Below, piece by piece: positions 63,932 through 64,000 of a stretch of 64,000 nt of DNA. Each line of letters begins with the position of its first letter. The stretch's first letter is position 1. Source of the stretch: Imbricaverruca yamaguchii (taxonomy: Eukaryota > Arthropoda > Thecostraca > Neoverrucidae). The position numbers and the translations under genes were made by a program. The stretch covers positions 124,001-188,000 of the forward strand of contig JAOTOL010000975.1 in the NCBI GenBank assembly GCA_034440575.1, in the 5' to 3' direction. The notes below the pieces were generated by a model. That model did not search any database, was not told the DNA's origin, and was given only the letters and a program-made list of their open reading frames with translations.

Positions 63932-64000
63932 TGTGGTGGCTTCGGGTCGGCGATCTGTTTCTTGACAGACGAGTGCACCGTGGGAACCTCGCTCAGGAAG
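63928..64000 (-). other. Short open frame ending on the HAUS1 start codon
   Basis: From the window edge the minus strand reads FLSEVPTVHSSVKKQIADPK then PPQ and a TGA that overlaps the HAUS1 ATG as ATGA (63931-63928). It is only 23 codons here. It could be the end of an upstream coding region or simply 5' UTR. Confidence 0.25.

Overview
This is animal DNA from an invertebrate. Coding sequence is split by GT-AG introns, CpG is not depleted, the window carries LINEs, tRNA-derived SINEs and a P-element-type transposon, and tandem repeats take up roughly a fifth of it. The GC-rich coding exons, the CR1-type LINEs and the repeat load would suit a crustacean such as a barnacle, but that is a guess; no marker in the window fixes the species.

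Layout. 0-10 kb: the 3' end of an unidentified GC-rich gene with an 81-bp coding repeat (2-469), a hexanucleotide repeat, a TTAA-flanked 0.8-kb element, a tRNA-derived SINE with target duplications, a possible orphan exon, and a CR1-like LINE with a second truncated copy. 10-21 kb: two exons of a plus-strand gene of unknown function (11368-11922 and 20413-20745), separated by a repeat-filled 8.5-kb intron. 21.8-46.3 kb: FIGNL1 (fidgetin-like 1 AAA ATPase) on the minus strand. Ten exons join with consistent intron phases into about 676 residues plus a missing N-terminus. Its introns hold nearly all the large minisatellites in the window, a decayed histone H3 copy and a 54-bp satellite of about 59 units. 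46.4-52 kb: LINE debris, a 0.68-kb inverted repeat of TE-derived coding sequence, a third CR1 copy and an isolated possible exon. 52.58-59.29 kb: an apparently complete P-element/THAP transposon (6,712 bp, 8-bp target duplication, seven exons, 807-aa open frame) inserted in an older repeat. 59.3-62.5 kb: two copies of that older repeat with degenerate minisatellites, separated by a second TTAA element. 63.1-63.9 kb: HAUS1 (augmin subunit 1), intact on the minus strand.

The most interesting structure is in FIGNL1. Four of its exon/intron boundaries are the start of a tandem array whose unit carries a copy of that same boundary: the splice site plus about 14-24 bases of exon. Arrays of decoy acceptors lie upstream of the exons at 40924-41032, 33797-33911 and 30821-31141, and an array of decoy donors lies downstream of 30821-31141. 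The four units differ in sequence and length (68, 49, 28/46 and 39 bp), so they arose independently by one mechanism. As far as I recall, boundary-spanning 'mirage' minisatellites were reported at amphioxus Adh; repeated independent capture within one gene is what stands out here.

FIGNL1 (RAD51 control and DNA repair) and HAUS1 (spindle microtubule nucleation) are unrelated housekeeping genes. Nothing suggests that the genes of this window act as one system.
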